DNA of 64,000 bases from Rhodanobacter sp. B05. Lineage in GTDB: Bacteria > Pseudomonadota > Gammaproteobacteria > Xanthomonadales > Rhodanobacteraceae. Below, piece after piece: positions 20,701 to 28,307 of the stretch. The notes beneath the pieces were generated by a model. That model did not search any database. It was not told the origin of the DNA and saw only the letters and a list, made by a program, of their open reading frames with translations. Location of the stretch: assembly GCF_002001085.1 (NCBI RefSeq), contig NZ_MUNU01000017.1:1-64000 (forward strand), in the 5' to 3' direction. Every line of letters begins with the position of its first letter. Positions within the stretch are counted from its first letter, which is position 1. The translations under genes were made by a program, and so were the position numbers.

Positions 20701-21221
20701 GCTGCCGGCAGGAAGTGGCTGAAGAAGCGCTCCTCGCGCGACAGATGCCGGCCGAATGCCATGCTGCGCAGCGTGGCGGTGAAGATCCATGAACCATCGC
20801 GTTGCGGCGGATAGGCGTCGTCCCACACGAACACCAGCCCGAACGCCGGCCACAGCCGCCACAACACCACCAGCGCGAGCACCAGCGCCGCGGCCAGCAG
20901 CAGGGCGGCACTGAGGCTGGGTGCATGGCTCAGCTGCAGCATCGGCCACGCCACCAGCACGAACACCAGCACGGTGTAGCCGGTGAACATCACCAGATGG
21001 GCGGCGCCACGGCGCAGCACGGTGCGGGTGAAGCGCGGTTCGGGATCGAAACCGATCGCGTGGCAGATCGCCGCCATGGTCAGCGAGTTGGCCAGCAGCA
21101 GCGGGATCAGGGTCAGCGGATGGGTCGCCAGCCCGGCCGCGGCGACCGCCAGCAGGCCGGGAATGAACCAGGCCAGTGCATGCAGGAAGGGAGGGCGGCG
21201 ACGGGATTTGGGCTGGGTCAT
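17778..21221 (-). CDS. Large membrane-anchored ankyrin-repeat protein
   Basis: An 1147-residue protein. The N-terminal fifth carries several hydrophobic helices (FLHALAWFIPGLLAVAAAGL; VMFTGYTVLVFVLVAWPML; LCLLALAFGAIALTGLVGML). The rest is a long run of ankyrin repeats with DADGNTPLHGAV-type consensus. Ankyrin arrays bind proteins; the partner is unknown. A middle section (about 600-720) breaks the repeat pattern (PEHLLDALRFGHWAIVSAF). The ATG at 21221 has no Shine-Dalgarno sequence, while TATACT (21233-21228) lies just 6 bp upstream. The transcript may therefore be leaderless, or translation may begin at the TTG at 21263. Confidence 0.88.
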   Translation of the reverse strand: MTQPKSRRRPPFLHALAWFIPGLLAVAAAGLATHPLTLIPLLLANSLTMAAICHAIGFDPEPRFTRTVLRRGAAHLVMFTGYTVLVFVLVAWPMLQLSHAPSLSAALLLAAALVLALVVLWRLWPAFGLVFVWDDAYPPQRDGSWIFTATLRSMAFGRHLSREERFFSHFLPAALCLLALAFGAIALTGLVGMLPSEMRIAALAIYAVVVLPLACLAVANRTLRALLCERHQPRRRTDASPTAVDAPRPVLTEQERLAGTAEQGTALLAATRDGDIERALALLEVGADPGTAPAADDRDQRPVLMLAALLPDTRLLRALIAKGADVNRASGGITPLLAATRDSWHGRAEAVLTLLANGADALVTDADGNTPLHGAVLSADAGVAAMLLDAAAPIDALNQAGLSPLAIACRAANWPLAKFLLERGAKACPPGGEPALVAAAAIADDDPAGIKLLLKHRAAVNAVDARKRHALLNAAAEGHEQIARVLCEAGADVNLADQRGSTALMEAAHAGASGIVQRLAEAKADALARDQHGRDALMLACQSPHADGATVAALLALGAEPKAPGSDGRSALDHATAAGRWDLVALLDPDTALPTNLSHDLLGDGADTPEHLLDALRFGHWAIVSAFAERVQAWPQAQLARLYLDLAAPGLGAARRWLLDHGLDAEARLDAPRVDDAETGEAAVLPPPGRRLFDALLQQLPDATEAVDDLLQAGASPAGAGLLALALVQLGGAAQAAALPLGLLARGADPFGADARQRTPLHLAATHAQGELLRALLALGCDPNTRDCDQRTPLFAALEHGAAALPLVCHLIAHGADPEAADTHGETPLGLALEHPVLERWLDWRDWPLPQRPLRAEDLPAAAATGALGAVQRLLELGFAVDTRDEQGATALLRASGAGHREVAACLLEAGADPAPPAHSGVTALVAAVTARRETLVALLLQHGAAVDQRLPSEATALMVAAALGYPDIAEQLLEAGADVRAVDAAGRGALHAGAQFGFEHNDSLRARRLFDSLLKRGADINHADLEGKTPLLLLLGAQLPPGSDGDATHLGALVPLLLEAGARVEHADQRGVTALHACAMHAMLAPARVLLSRGADRQATDAFGRSASDVARQLGFVDIAHELGGRGSQAIPSVRQTLRQPAQPAD

Positions 21222-21315
21222 GGCGACAGTATAGAAATCGTTGGACGGGCAGACGGTAACCAAGTGTTAACTTCGATGACAGCCTGCCTGTCGCGGGCAT
21301 CGATGCAGGCGCGAC

Positions 21316-21609
21316 TCATTCGTCGCGGTCTTCCTCGCGTGCATGGGTGTAGGCAGGGTGGTTCGCCGCGGCCAGGGTTTCCTGCGGCGGCAGCTGCAGG
21401 TGCCAACCCTGGTTGCGCAGATGGTCGAGCACCTGGATGGTGTCCTCGACCGGCAGCTTGCGCGTAGCGTCCAGTTGCACTTCCATCACGAAGCGCAGCT
21501 CGCCCAGCATCAACAGCAGCGATTCGGGCACGACCTCGAAGCCGTCGTGCCGTGCCAGCCACAGGTAGCTGTCCGGTTTGCGCAGGCTGGCATAGACATG
21601 GCATGGCAT
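21316..21609 (-). CDS. YcgL family protein
   Basis: A 97-residue cytoplasmic protein matching the YcgL family of gammaproteobacteria, whose members are small alpha/beta proteins of uncertain role. The recognisable features are the start MPCHVYASLRKPDSYLWL, the central ELRFVMEVQLDATRKLPVED and the WHLQLPP segment. The acidic tail is HAREEDRDE. It stands alone between the ankyrin and aldehyde dehydrogenase genes on the same strand. Confidence 0.85.
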   Translation of the reverse strand: MPCHVYASLRKPDSYLWLARHDGFEVVPESLLLMLGELRFVMEVQLDATRKLPVEDTIQVLDHLRNQGWHLQLPPQETLAAANHPAYTHAREEDRDE

Positions 21610-21699
21610 CGCGGCACCGAGAGGCAGGCGGGCGCGGCCCGCAGCACTCGCCAGCGTAGCAGCAGCGCGGCGTCGCCGCGCCCATTTCGAACCGTCAGT

Positions 21700-23112
21700 T
21701 CAACCGCGCTTCAACATCAGCTCGAGCATGCGCCTGAAGCGCGAACCATACGGCGGGTTGAGCATGCCGGCGCCGTTCACGCGCGCCTGGCGGAACACCG
21801 GCTTGATGTGCGAAAACGTGCGGAAGCCCGCCTCGCCGTGATAGCCGCCGGTGCCGGAGCTGCCGACACCGCCGAACGGCAGATTGTGCTGTGCGACATG
21901 ATAGATCGTGTCGTTGACGCTGACCCCGCCGGCATGGGTCTGGCTCAGCACCTGCTCGATGCGTCCTGCGTTCTGCTCGAACAGGTACAGCGCCAGCGGA
22001 TGCGGGTGGGTGGTGACGTAGGCGATCGCCTCGTCCAGCGTGTCGTAGGGCAGCAGCGGCAGCAGCGGGCCGAAGATCTCTTCGCGCATCACCGCCATCG
22101 CGTCGGTGACGTTGCCGAGCAACTGCGGCGGCAGCAGCCGGCGCGCGGCATCCTCGCTGCTGGCGCTGAGCGGATGCACGCTGGCACCGGCCGCCACGGC
22201 GCCGTCGCGCAGGCCGACCAGGCGCTGGTACTGGCGATCGGAGACGATGCTCGAATATTGGCCGCCCTGGGCCAGTTGCGGATACATCTTCGCCACCGTG
22301 CGCGTGGCCGTGTCGATGAATTCGGCGACGCGCGCGCGTGGCAGCAGCACGTAGTCGGGCGCGATGCAGGTCTGCCCGGCGTTGACCATTTTGCCGAACA
22401 CGATGCGCTCGACCGCGTGGTCGAAGCGCGCGCCGGGGCCGACGATGGCCGGCGACTTGCCGCCCAGCTCCAGGGTTACCGGGGTGAGGTTGGCGGCGGC
22501 CGCGCGCATCACGTGGTGACCGACCGCGGTGGAGCCGGTAAACAGCAGGTGGTCGAACGGCAGTGCCGAGAAGGCCTGCGCCACCTCGGCGTCGCCGGTG
22601 ACCACGGTCACTTCGTCGGGCTTGAAGTAACGCGCCACCTGCTCGGCGAACAAGGCCGAGAAACGCGGTGTGAACTCGCTCATCTTCAGCATCGCGCGAT
22701 TGCCAGCGCCGAGCGCATCGACCAGGGGGCCGATCGCAAGATACAACGGATAGTTCCACGGCACGATGATGCCGACCACGCCGCGCGGCTGTGGCCGCAT
22801 CTCGGTGCGTGCCGGCAGGAACAGCAGGTCGGCCAGCCGGCGCCGCGGCTTCATCCAGCGCCGGCCCTTCGATAAGGTGTGACGGATCGCCGACAGACTG
22901 GGATAGATCTCCAGCAGGTCGGTTTCCTCGCGCGGGCGGCAGCCGAAATCGGCGTTGATCGCGGCGGCGAACGCCTCGCGCTGTTCGAGCAACATTTTTT
23001 CCAGCCGGCGCAACCGGTGAGCACGCGTGGCCCAGTCCGGCATCGGACTGGAACGTTGCGCGGTGCGCAGCTGGAGCAGGCGTTGGCTCAGGTCGGCGGC
23101 GGAATCATTCAT
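21700..23112 (-). CDS. Coniferyl-aldehyde-type aldehyde dehydrogenase
   Basis: A 470-residue NAD(P)-dependent aldehyde dehydrogenase. The catalytic Cys249 lies in NAGQTCIAPDY and the general base Glu in VTLELGGKSPA. The oxyanion Asn is in VPWNYPL and the cofactor motif is FTGSTAVG. The C-terminal PPYGSRFRRMLELML is typical of coniferyl aldehyde dehydrogenases (CalB type) and fatty-aldehyde relatives, so the substrate is probably an aromatic or long-chain aldehyde. The ATG at 23112 is preferred to a GTG at 23121. It follows the TonB receptor gene on the same strand and may form the end of that operon, separated by a palindrome and a hairpin. Confidence 0.9.
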   Translation of the reverse strand: MNDSAADLSQRLLQLRTAQRSSPMPDWATRAHRLRRLEKMLLEQREAFAAAINADFGCRPREETDLLEIYPSLSAIRHTLSKGRRWMKPRRRLADLLFLPARTEMRPQPRGVVGIIVPWNYPLYLAIGPLVDALGAGNRAMLKMSEFTPRFSALFAEQVARYFKPDEVTVVTGDAEVAQAFSALPFDHLLFTGSTAVGHHVMRAAAANLTPVTLELGGKSPAIVGPGARFDHAVERIVFGKMVNAGQTCIAPDYVLLPRARVAEFIDTATRTVAKMYPQLAQGGQYSSIVSDRQYQRLVGLRDGAVAAGASVHPLSASSEDAARRLLPPQLLGNVTDAMAVMREEIFGPLLPLLPYDTLDEAIAYVTTHPHPLALYLFEQNAGRIEQVLSQTHAGGVSVNDTIYHVAQHNLPFGGVGSSGTGGYHGEAGFRTFSHIKPVFRQARVNGAGMLNPPYGSRFRRMLELMLKRG

Positions 23113-23134
23113 CGGGGCCACTCGTCAAAAGAGT

Positions 23135-23156
23135 TGCAGCATGCGCGCATGCTGCA
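23135..23156. promoter_or_regulatory. Perfect 22-bp palindrome upstream of the aldehyde dehydrogenase gene
   Basis: Each half is tgcagcatgcg and there is no spacer. The site ends 23 bp before the aldehyde dehydrogenase start and lies after the TonB-receptor stop. A perfect palindrome without a loop suits a dimeric repressor better than an RNA hairpin, so an operator is inferred. Confidence 0.5.
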
Positions 23157-23171
23157 GAAGTGCACGTGAGG

Positions 23172-23195
23172 ACGGGCCGCGTGGCGGCCCGCCCG
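23172..23195 (-). terminator. GC-rich hairpin after the TonB receptor gene
   Basis: A stem gggccgc/gcggccc around a gtg loop (23174-23190) can extend to acgggc/gcccgt by alternative pairing. It starts 13 bp after the receptor stop on the minus strand. No T-run follows, so it may attenuate or stabilise the message rather than end it. Confidence 0.4.
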
Positions 23196-23208
23196 TTCAT
23201 GGTCGGTG

Positions 23209-25719
23209 TCAGAGCTTCGCGCGCAACTCGACGCCCCACGTGCGCGGCGGCGTGATGCCCGCGTACGCCGAGCCGAGCGGATTCGCGGTGTTGTCGACGC
23301 CCGTGACGTAACGCTTGTCGAGCAGGTTGCTGACGAACACGCCGACGCCCCAATGGTCGCCCGGTGCATTCCAGTCCAGTCGCATGTCGACGCTCTGCTG
23401 CGAGGTGCCGACGGGGAAGTTGGGGCTGACCTGGCAGGTGCCCTGGAATCCCGAACCGGCGTTGCAGCGCGACTTGCCGCGAAAGCCGTAGGCGGCGTTG
23501 TAGACGAGGCTGCCGTTGAATACATCCGGCACGGTATAGCTGAGGGTGGCGGCGCCGGAGAAGAGGGGGGTGCCAGTCGCCTGGCCGGACACATTCTTGC
23601 CGTCGGTGGAGACGTAGTGCGTGTAGGTGGAATCGATGTAGGCACCATTCAGGCCCAACTGCAGACCGTCAAGCGGTATCCACTGCAGTTCGGCCTCCAG
23701 TCCATGGGCGTGCTGGTCACTGGTGGTGATCACGTATTTCGGCACGCCGTTGCTGCCCGTGGGTGCCGGCTGCAGCGACAGCCCCTGCAGGTTGTCGTAG
23801 GTGTAGTAGTACCCGGTCACGTTGAACAACAGGCGTTGATCCGGGAACACGGTCTTGACGCCGCCTTCGTAGTTGGTCACGTGTTCCGGCGCGTAGGTTC
23901 CGCCGACCTGCTGGAAGTTGAAGCCGCCGGCCTGATAGCCCCTCGTCACCGAACCGTAGGCCATCACGTTCTGGGTGAAGTGGTAGTCCAGCACCACGCG
24001 CGGGCTGACGTTGCGCCAGCTGCTGCGCCTTTGCGTAAGCACCCCGATCGGACCGGCGGTGTCGGGAGTGAAGATCAGGTTTTGCTCGTACGCAGGCAGC
24101 ACGAGACCGTCGAAAATGGGGTTGCCTGACGGTGGCAAGGTGGCCAGGATGGCATCGAGCTGGGGCGCATAACGTGGCGGGATCAGCCAGCTGTATTGTT
24201 TCTGGTCGAAGGTGAAACGCACGCCGGTGGTGAGGTTGAGCTTGTCGCTGAGGTGCCAGATCACATCGCCGAAGGCTGCATACGAGGTGATGGTCTGGCC
24301 GTTGTCGACCTGCTCGCTCCACGGGTTGCCGAGCAAGTTGGCCAATGCCGGCATGGTTGGAATCAGGCTGTCGACCAGCGGCCAGCCAAACTGGCTGGCG
24401 AAATTGTTGAGAACCAGGGTGGTCACGGAGTTGGTGTTGACGTCGACCCGGCTGGTCTGGTGCGACTTCTCCAGATAGAAACTGGTGCCGGCGACCCAGT
24501 CGATCAGGCCGGTGTTGCCGGACAGCTTGAACTCCTGGTACCAGCTGTTGCTGTGCTCGATGTTGGCGGTGTCGAGATAGGTGCTGTAGTTGTTGGTGCC
24601 GTCGTAGTCGCCCAGGTTGAACGTGTCGAAGTTGCGCCACGCCGTGGTGGAGGTGAAGCCACCCCAGCCGAAGGTGTGGTCGACGGTCAGGGTGGCGCCG
24701 TCGAAACGGCGCGTTTCGGCTCCGCCGACGGCGTCGTTGTACAGCGGCGCATGCAAGGGGTTGAGATAGGTCGCCGGATCGGTGGGGTATGGCGGTATCG
24801 TCATGCTGTTGAGCGGCGCCGGGAGCTGCGTGTAGCTCGACAGCGGAATCAGCCCGAATGCCGGGTGCGGCGCCTGCTTGAGTTGCTCGTGATCCCAGGA
24901 CAGCAGCACGCGTGTATCCGGCGCGATGTTCCAGCGATACACGGCGCGCGTGCCCCAGTCGTCGTTGCCGCCGTAGTGTTTGCCGGTAGCGGCGTCCTTG
25001 ACCCAGCCGTCGCTCTGGTTGTCCAGCACGCTCACGCGCAGCGCCATGTCTTTGTTCAGCGGAATGTTGACCAGCGCATCGCCATAGCGCTCGCCGTAAT
25101 TGCCGTAGCGAATCGTGCCCTTGGCTTCGAGTTTGTCGCTCGGTTCGTTGGTGATGATCGAGATCGCGCCACCGGCGGAATTGCGCCCGAACAGGGTACC
25201 TTGCGGGCCTTTCAGCACCTCGATCCGCGCGATGTCGTTGAAGGCCAGCAGCGCGCCGCCGGTGCGTGCGGCGTAGACGCCATCGACATAGACACCGACG
25301 GCGGATTCGGTGCCGGCACCGAACCCGCTGCCACCGATGCCGCGCAGTTCATACGAGGGCTGGGTCGGCTGCTCGGCGCCGACCGACAGCCCGGGCACGA
25401 AGATGTCCATCTTGCTGATGTCGGTGGCGGCCAGGGTCTGCACCTGCTTCGCGGTGATGATCTGCAGCGGGATCGGTACCGACTGCATCTCCTGCGAGCG
25501 ACTCTGCGCTGTCACGACGACCGTGCCCAGTTGCGTGGCCTTGGTCGCGGGCTTGGCCGTGTCGGCTTTGTCCGGCGCGGCGGCCGTACCGCCGGCGGCG
25601 GCATCCTGTGCAGCCGGCTCGGCGGCGAAGGCCGCCGGCACGCCGATCAGCAGCAAGGCGGTACCGCCGAACAGCAATCGACGCAAGGCAGTGGTCAGTG
25701 GACGTTGGTTCATGGTCAT
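23209..25719 (-). CDS. TonB-dependent outer-membrane receptor
   Basis: An 836-residue receptor. The signal peptide ends at about AAFA-AEP (residue 32). A TonB-box-like stretch (TVVVTAQ) precedes the plug (SVPIPLQIITAKQVQTL; YELRGIGGSGFGAGTE; EVLKGPQGTLFGRNS). A beta-barrel follows to the C-terminus (RTWGVELRAKL). The class resembles receptors of unknown ligand often annotated with siderophore or pesticin receptors. The last residue is Leu rather than the usual aromatic. The ATG at 25719 has GGGGAG 6 nt upstream; a longer in-frame start is rejected. Neighbours (di-haem cytochrome, beta-helix protein, aldehyde dehydrogenase) suggest uptake of an organic substrate rather than iron. Confidence 0.9.
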   Translation of the reverse strand: MTMNQRPLTTALRRLLFGGTALLLIGVPAAFAAEPAAQDAAAGGTAAAPDKADTAKPATKATQLGTVVVTAQSRSQEMQSVPIPLQIITAKQVQTLAATDISKMDIFVPGLSVGAEQPTQPSYELRGIGGSGFGAGTESAVGVYVDGVYAARTGGALLAFNDIARIEVLKGPQGTLFGRNSAGGAISIITNEPSDKLEAKGTIRYGNYGERYGDALVNIPLNKDMALRVSVLDNQSDGWVKDAATGKHYGGNDDWGTRAVYRWNIAPDTRVLLSWDHEQLKQAPHPAFGLIPLSSYTQLPAPLNSMTIPPYPTDPATYLNPLHAPLYNDAVGGAETRRFDGATLTVDHTFGWGGFTSTTAWRNFDTFNLGDYDGTNNYSTYLDTANIEHSNSWYQEFKLSGNTGLIDWVAGTSFYLEKSHQTSRVDVNTNSVTTLVLNNFASQFGWPLVDSLIPTMPALANLLGNPWSEQVDNGQTITSYAAFGDVIWHLSDKLNLTTGVRFTFDQKQYSWLIPPRYAPQLDAILATLPPSGNPIFDGLVLPAYEQNLIFTPDTAGPIGVLTQRRSSWRNVSPRVVLDYHFTQNVMAYGSVTRGYQAGGFNFQQVGGTYAPEHVTNYEGGVKTVFPDQRLLFNVTGYYYTYDNLQGLSLQPAPTGSNGVPKYVITTSDQHAHGLEAELQWIPLDGLQLGLNGAYIDSTYTHYVSTDGKNVSGQATGTPLFSGAATLSYTVPDVFNGSLVYNAAYGFRGKSRCNAGSGFQGTCQVSPNFPVGTSQQSVDMRLDWNAPGDHWGVGVFVSNLLDKRYVTGVDNTANPLGSAYAGITPPRTWGVELRAKL

Positions 25720-25783
25720 GCCGTGCTCCCCGGTGCATGGAATGGTCGCGACGTTCATGCTCGCGGCTCTCGTTGTCGGTGGT

Positions 25784-26947
25784 TCAGTGCAGTACGACAC
25801 AGGTTCCCGGCAGCGCCGCGATCCATGCCTTGATCAGCGCCACGCCTTCGTGATGCATGGTGCTGCGTCCGATCTCCGGCATCATCGTGCCTGGCTCGGT
25901 CGAGGACAGCCGGAACGGGATGATCGAGTCGTCCGGTTTGCCTGGCACGATGTCGAAGAAGTGGTCGCCGGTGCCCTGGCCGGCGGCGGTCGGCGGCTTG
26001 CAGATACCCAGGTGGTGGTCTTCCGCGGTGCCGTAGATCAGCGACAGGCCGGTGGTGTTGGCCGCACCGTTGGGGTTGTGGCAATGCCCGCAGTTGATGT
26101 CGAGGTAGGCGCGCGCGCGCGCATCCAGCGGTGCCTTCGGATCGGCCCAGTTCGCATCGCGCGCAACCTTGTCCAGCGCCGGCAGGCCGCTGAGGTAACC
26201 CACCTCGGCCAAGTGCTCCAGCTGGTTGTGCTCGCCGTCGGCGTACAGGTAGTCCTTGTTGATGTGCCGCGCCTTCGGCCCGATCGGATGCACCTTGCGG
26301 TCGATCCAGTCCTGCGCATGGCAGCTGGCGCACTGGCTTTCGTCGGGGACCACGTAGTTGAAATCCTCGCGTGCCGGCACGCCGGCCTCGGCGGTGGTCG
26401 TGACCAGGGTCAGCGGCAGCACCGCGCCGGTGCGGGCCAGCGTGGCTTCGGTCTGGGCGTCGTTCCACACATAAGGGATCGCCGCCCAGCCGTCCTTGCG
26501 ATGGACCAGGATGCGCGTCTCGATCAGGTGCACATGGGCGAGGTCGAGCCCCTGGCCGGCGAAGTCGCGCGAATAATCGTCGTTGCGCACGACGTCGCCG
26601 AACTTGCCGTCGGCCGCGCGCGGATAATAGAACGTCTTGCTGATCACCGTGCCGACCGGGAAGTCCAGCGTGTCGACCGGTTCGTACTTCGCGCTGCTGC
26701 CCTTGGGCATCCAGATCGTGCGCAGCTTGTGCGCGTAGTCGGTGAACAACGGCGTGTTCAGATCGTACGGCACCACGCCCTGGTTGAGTTCCAGCTTGCC
26801 CTCGTGCACTTCGACCACATGCCAGTCGCTGAGCTTCGGCGGCCTTCCGTCGGCATGGAAGGCTACGGGCGGCATGCCACGCTGGCAGGCGGCCAGCGAC
26901 AACAGGACAAGCATGGGCAGGACGAATTTCACCAACACTTTCTGCAC
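25784..26947 (-). CDS. Di-haem c-type cytochrome lipoprotein (SO2930-like family)
   Basis: A 387-residue exported protein. The signal carries a lipobox (LSLAAC). Two CxxCH haem sites are present: Cys206-Cys209-His210 (QCASCHAQD) and Cys286-Cys289-His290 (NCGHCHNPNG). The region before them (WHVVEVHEGKLELNQGVVPY; FSRDFAGQGLDLAHVHLIE-like) is characteristic of the SO2930/HNE_0200 family, whose electron partner is unknown. The start is taken as GTG at 26947 with GAGG 9 nt upstream. The larger frame to 27160 overlaps the previous gene. It lies 11 bp after the beta-helix gene, so the two are probably co-translated, and 64 bp before the TonB receptor. Confidence 0.85.
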   Translation of the reverse strand: MQKVLVKFVLPMLVLLSLAACQRGMPPVAFHADGRPPKLSDWHVVEVHEGKLELNQGVVPYDLNTPLFTDYAHKLRTIWMPKGSSAKYEPVDTLDFPVGTVISKTFYYPRAADGKFGDVVRNDDYSRDFAGQGLDLAHVHLIETRILVHRKDGWAAIPYVWNDAQTEATLARTGAVLPLTLVTTTAEAGVPAREDFNYVVPDESQCASCHAQDWIDRKVHPIGPKARHINKDYLYADGEHNQLEHLAEVGYLSGLPALDKVARDANWADPKAPLDARARAYLDINCGHCHNPNGAANTTGLSLIYGTAEDHHLGICKPPTAAGQGTGDHFFDIVPGKPDDSIIPFRLSSTEPGTMMPEIGRSTMHHEGVALIKAWIAALPGTCVVLH

Positions 26948-26958
26948 GTCGATCGACC

Positions 26959-28194
26959 TCAAATCTTCGGCTCGGGATTCAGCACCACCGGCGGCAGTTT
27001 GGGCAGGGTGCATGCGAACGGTTTCATGTCCTTGCTCGGGTTCTTGTAGTCGTGCGGACCGTCCGCGCTGAGTACGCCGTTGACGTCCTGGATGCAGATG
27101 CGATCGGCTGCCGGCGGCAGGCCGTCGACCAGGTTCTTGGGATCGACATAGCCGTCCCACAGCACATCCGGGAAGCTGCCGGTGAGGCCATACATCGCGG
27201 TCTTCAGCGTTTTCAGCTTGATGCCGTCGGGCGAGTCGCCACCGCCCTTGAGGCGGTTGCCGTAGACGAAGATGCCCTTCGGATACGGGTTGTAGTCAGC
27301 GGCTACGCCGCGGGTGTTGTAGTAGTTGGTGGAGAAATAGCTGGCGATGATGATGTTCGCGGTCTTGTTGTCGGCGATGTCGTTGTCGAAGATCTCCACC
27401 TTGTCGTTGGAGTTCACCACCACGCCCGAGCCCGCCGGCACGCTGGCGACGGCCGCGCCCTTGGCGGCGAAGTTGTCGGTGTCGTTGGCGAACACCTTGT
27501 TCCTGAACACCCGGGTCGCTTCGCCGTGCAGCGACAGGTTGGGCATGTTGAAGACCAGGATGCCGCCGGTGTTCTTCGTCGTGGTGTTCTCGTAGACATC
27601 GGCGTTGACCGAGTTTTCAACCTCGATGCCGGCCACGTTGTTCTCGGCGCGGTTGCGCCGCACGATGATGTTGTGCGACTGGCCGACGTAGATGCCGGCG
27701 TCGGAGGCGCCGATCACCACCGAGTCCTCGATCAGCACGTTCTGCGTCTTCACCGGATACAGGCCGTAGGCGCCGTTCGTGGTCTTCGGGCCGTCGGTCC
27801 ACTCGATGCGCACGCCGTGGATGGTGATGTTCTTGCCCTGGTTGATCTTCAGCGCATCGCCCTTGGTGTCCTCGATCGCCAGGTTCTCGATGGTGAAGTC
27901 GCTGGCGTTGACCAGCAGGCCTTCGGGCCCCACCACCTGACCCTTGAACGACAGCACGGTCTTGTCCATGCCGGCGCCGCGGATGGTGACGCCGTCGGTG
28001 CGCAGGCTGAGGCCGCGCTTGAGCGAGTAGTGGCCGGCGGGAATGTCGATCACGCTGCCGGGCTTGGCGTCCAGCAGTTGCTCCTGCAACTTCGCCTCGA
28101 AGCTGGCGTCGGTCGCATTCTGCGGCGCGGCCTCGTGTTTGCCGCAGCCGGCCAAGGCCGCGCCGATCGCCAGGCTGATGAGCAGTTTGCGCAT
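26959..28194 (-). CDS. Parallel beta-helix repeat lipoprotein
   Basis: A 411-residue exported protein. The signal MRKLLISLAIGAALAGC gives a lipidated Cys17. The body consists of right-handed beta-helix turns rich in Asn, Val and Ile (GITIEN-like units such as NIIVRRNRAENNVAGIEVEN). Such folds often bind or cut polysaccharides, but no lyase or hydrolase residues can be assigned by eye. In many genomes a beta-helix protein of this type is paired with an SO2930-type di-haem cytochrome, as here. It is the first gene after the AraC-type regulator and lies downstream of a direct repeat that looks like the regulator's site. Confidence 0.82.
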   Translation of the reverse strand: MRKLLISLAIGAALAGCGKHEAAPQNATDASFEAKLQEQLLDAKPGSVIDIPAGHYSLKRGLSLRTDGVTIRGAGMDKTVLSFKGQVVGPEGLLVNASDFTIENLAIEDTKGDALKINQGKNITIHGVRIEWTDGPKTTNGAYGLYPVKTQNVLIEDSVVIGASDAGIYVGQSHNIIVRRNRAENNVAGIEVENSVNADVYENTTTKNTGGILVFNMPNLSLHGEATRVFRNKVFANDTDNFAAKGAAVASVPAGSGVVVNSNDKVEIFDNDIADNKTANIIIASYFSTNYYNTRGVAADYNPYPKGIFVYGNRLKGGGDSPDGIKLKTLKTAMYGLTGSFPDVLWDGYVDPKNLVDGLPPAADRICIQDVNGVLSADGPHDYKNPSKDMKPFACTLPKLPPVVLNPEPKI

Positions 28195-28261
28195 GGTTGG
28201 ATTCCCCCGGTAAGGTCAATGGTGCGATGGAGTCGACTCTCGCCCATCAGAGCTTGCAAGG

Positions 28262-28301
28262 GGAGGGTAAATCGGCCAATTCATGGGGGGCAAGTCGGCC
28301 A
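28262..28301 (-). promoter_or_regulatory. 17-bp direct repeat, probable AraC-type operator
   Basis: ggagggtaaatcggcca (28262-28278) and ggggggcaagtcggcca (28285-28301) match at 14 of 17 positions with a 23-bp period, about two helical turns. AraC-family activators typically bind such direct repeats. The repeat nearer the gene abuts TTGCAA (28259-28254), a possible -35 element for the beta-helix gene, so class II activation is plausible. The -10 element is weak. Confidence 0.5.
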
Positions 28302-28307
28302 GTTTGT

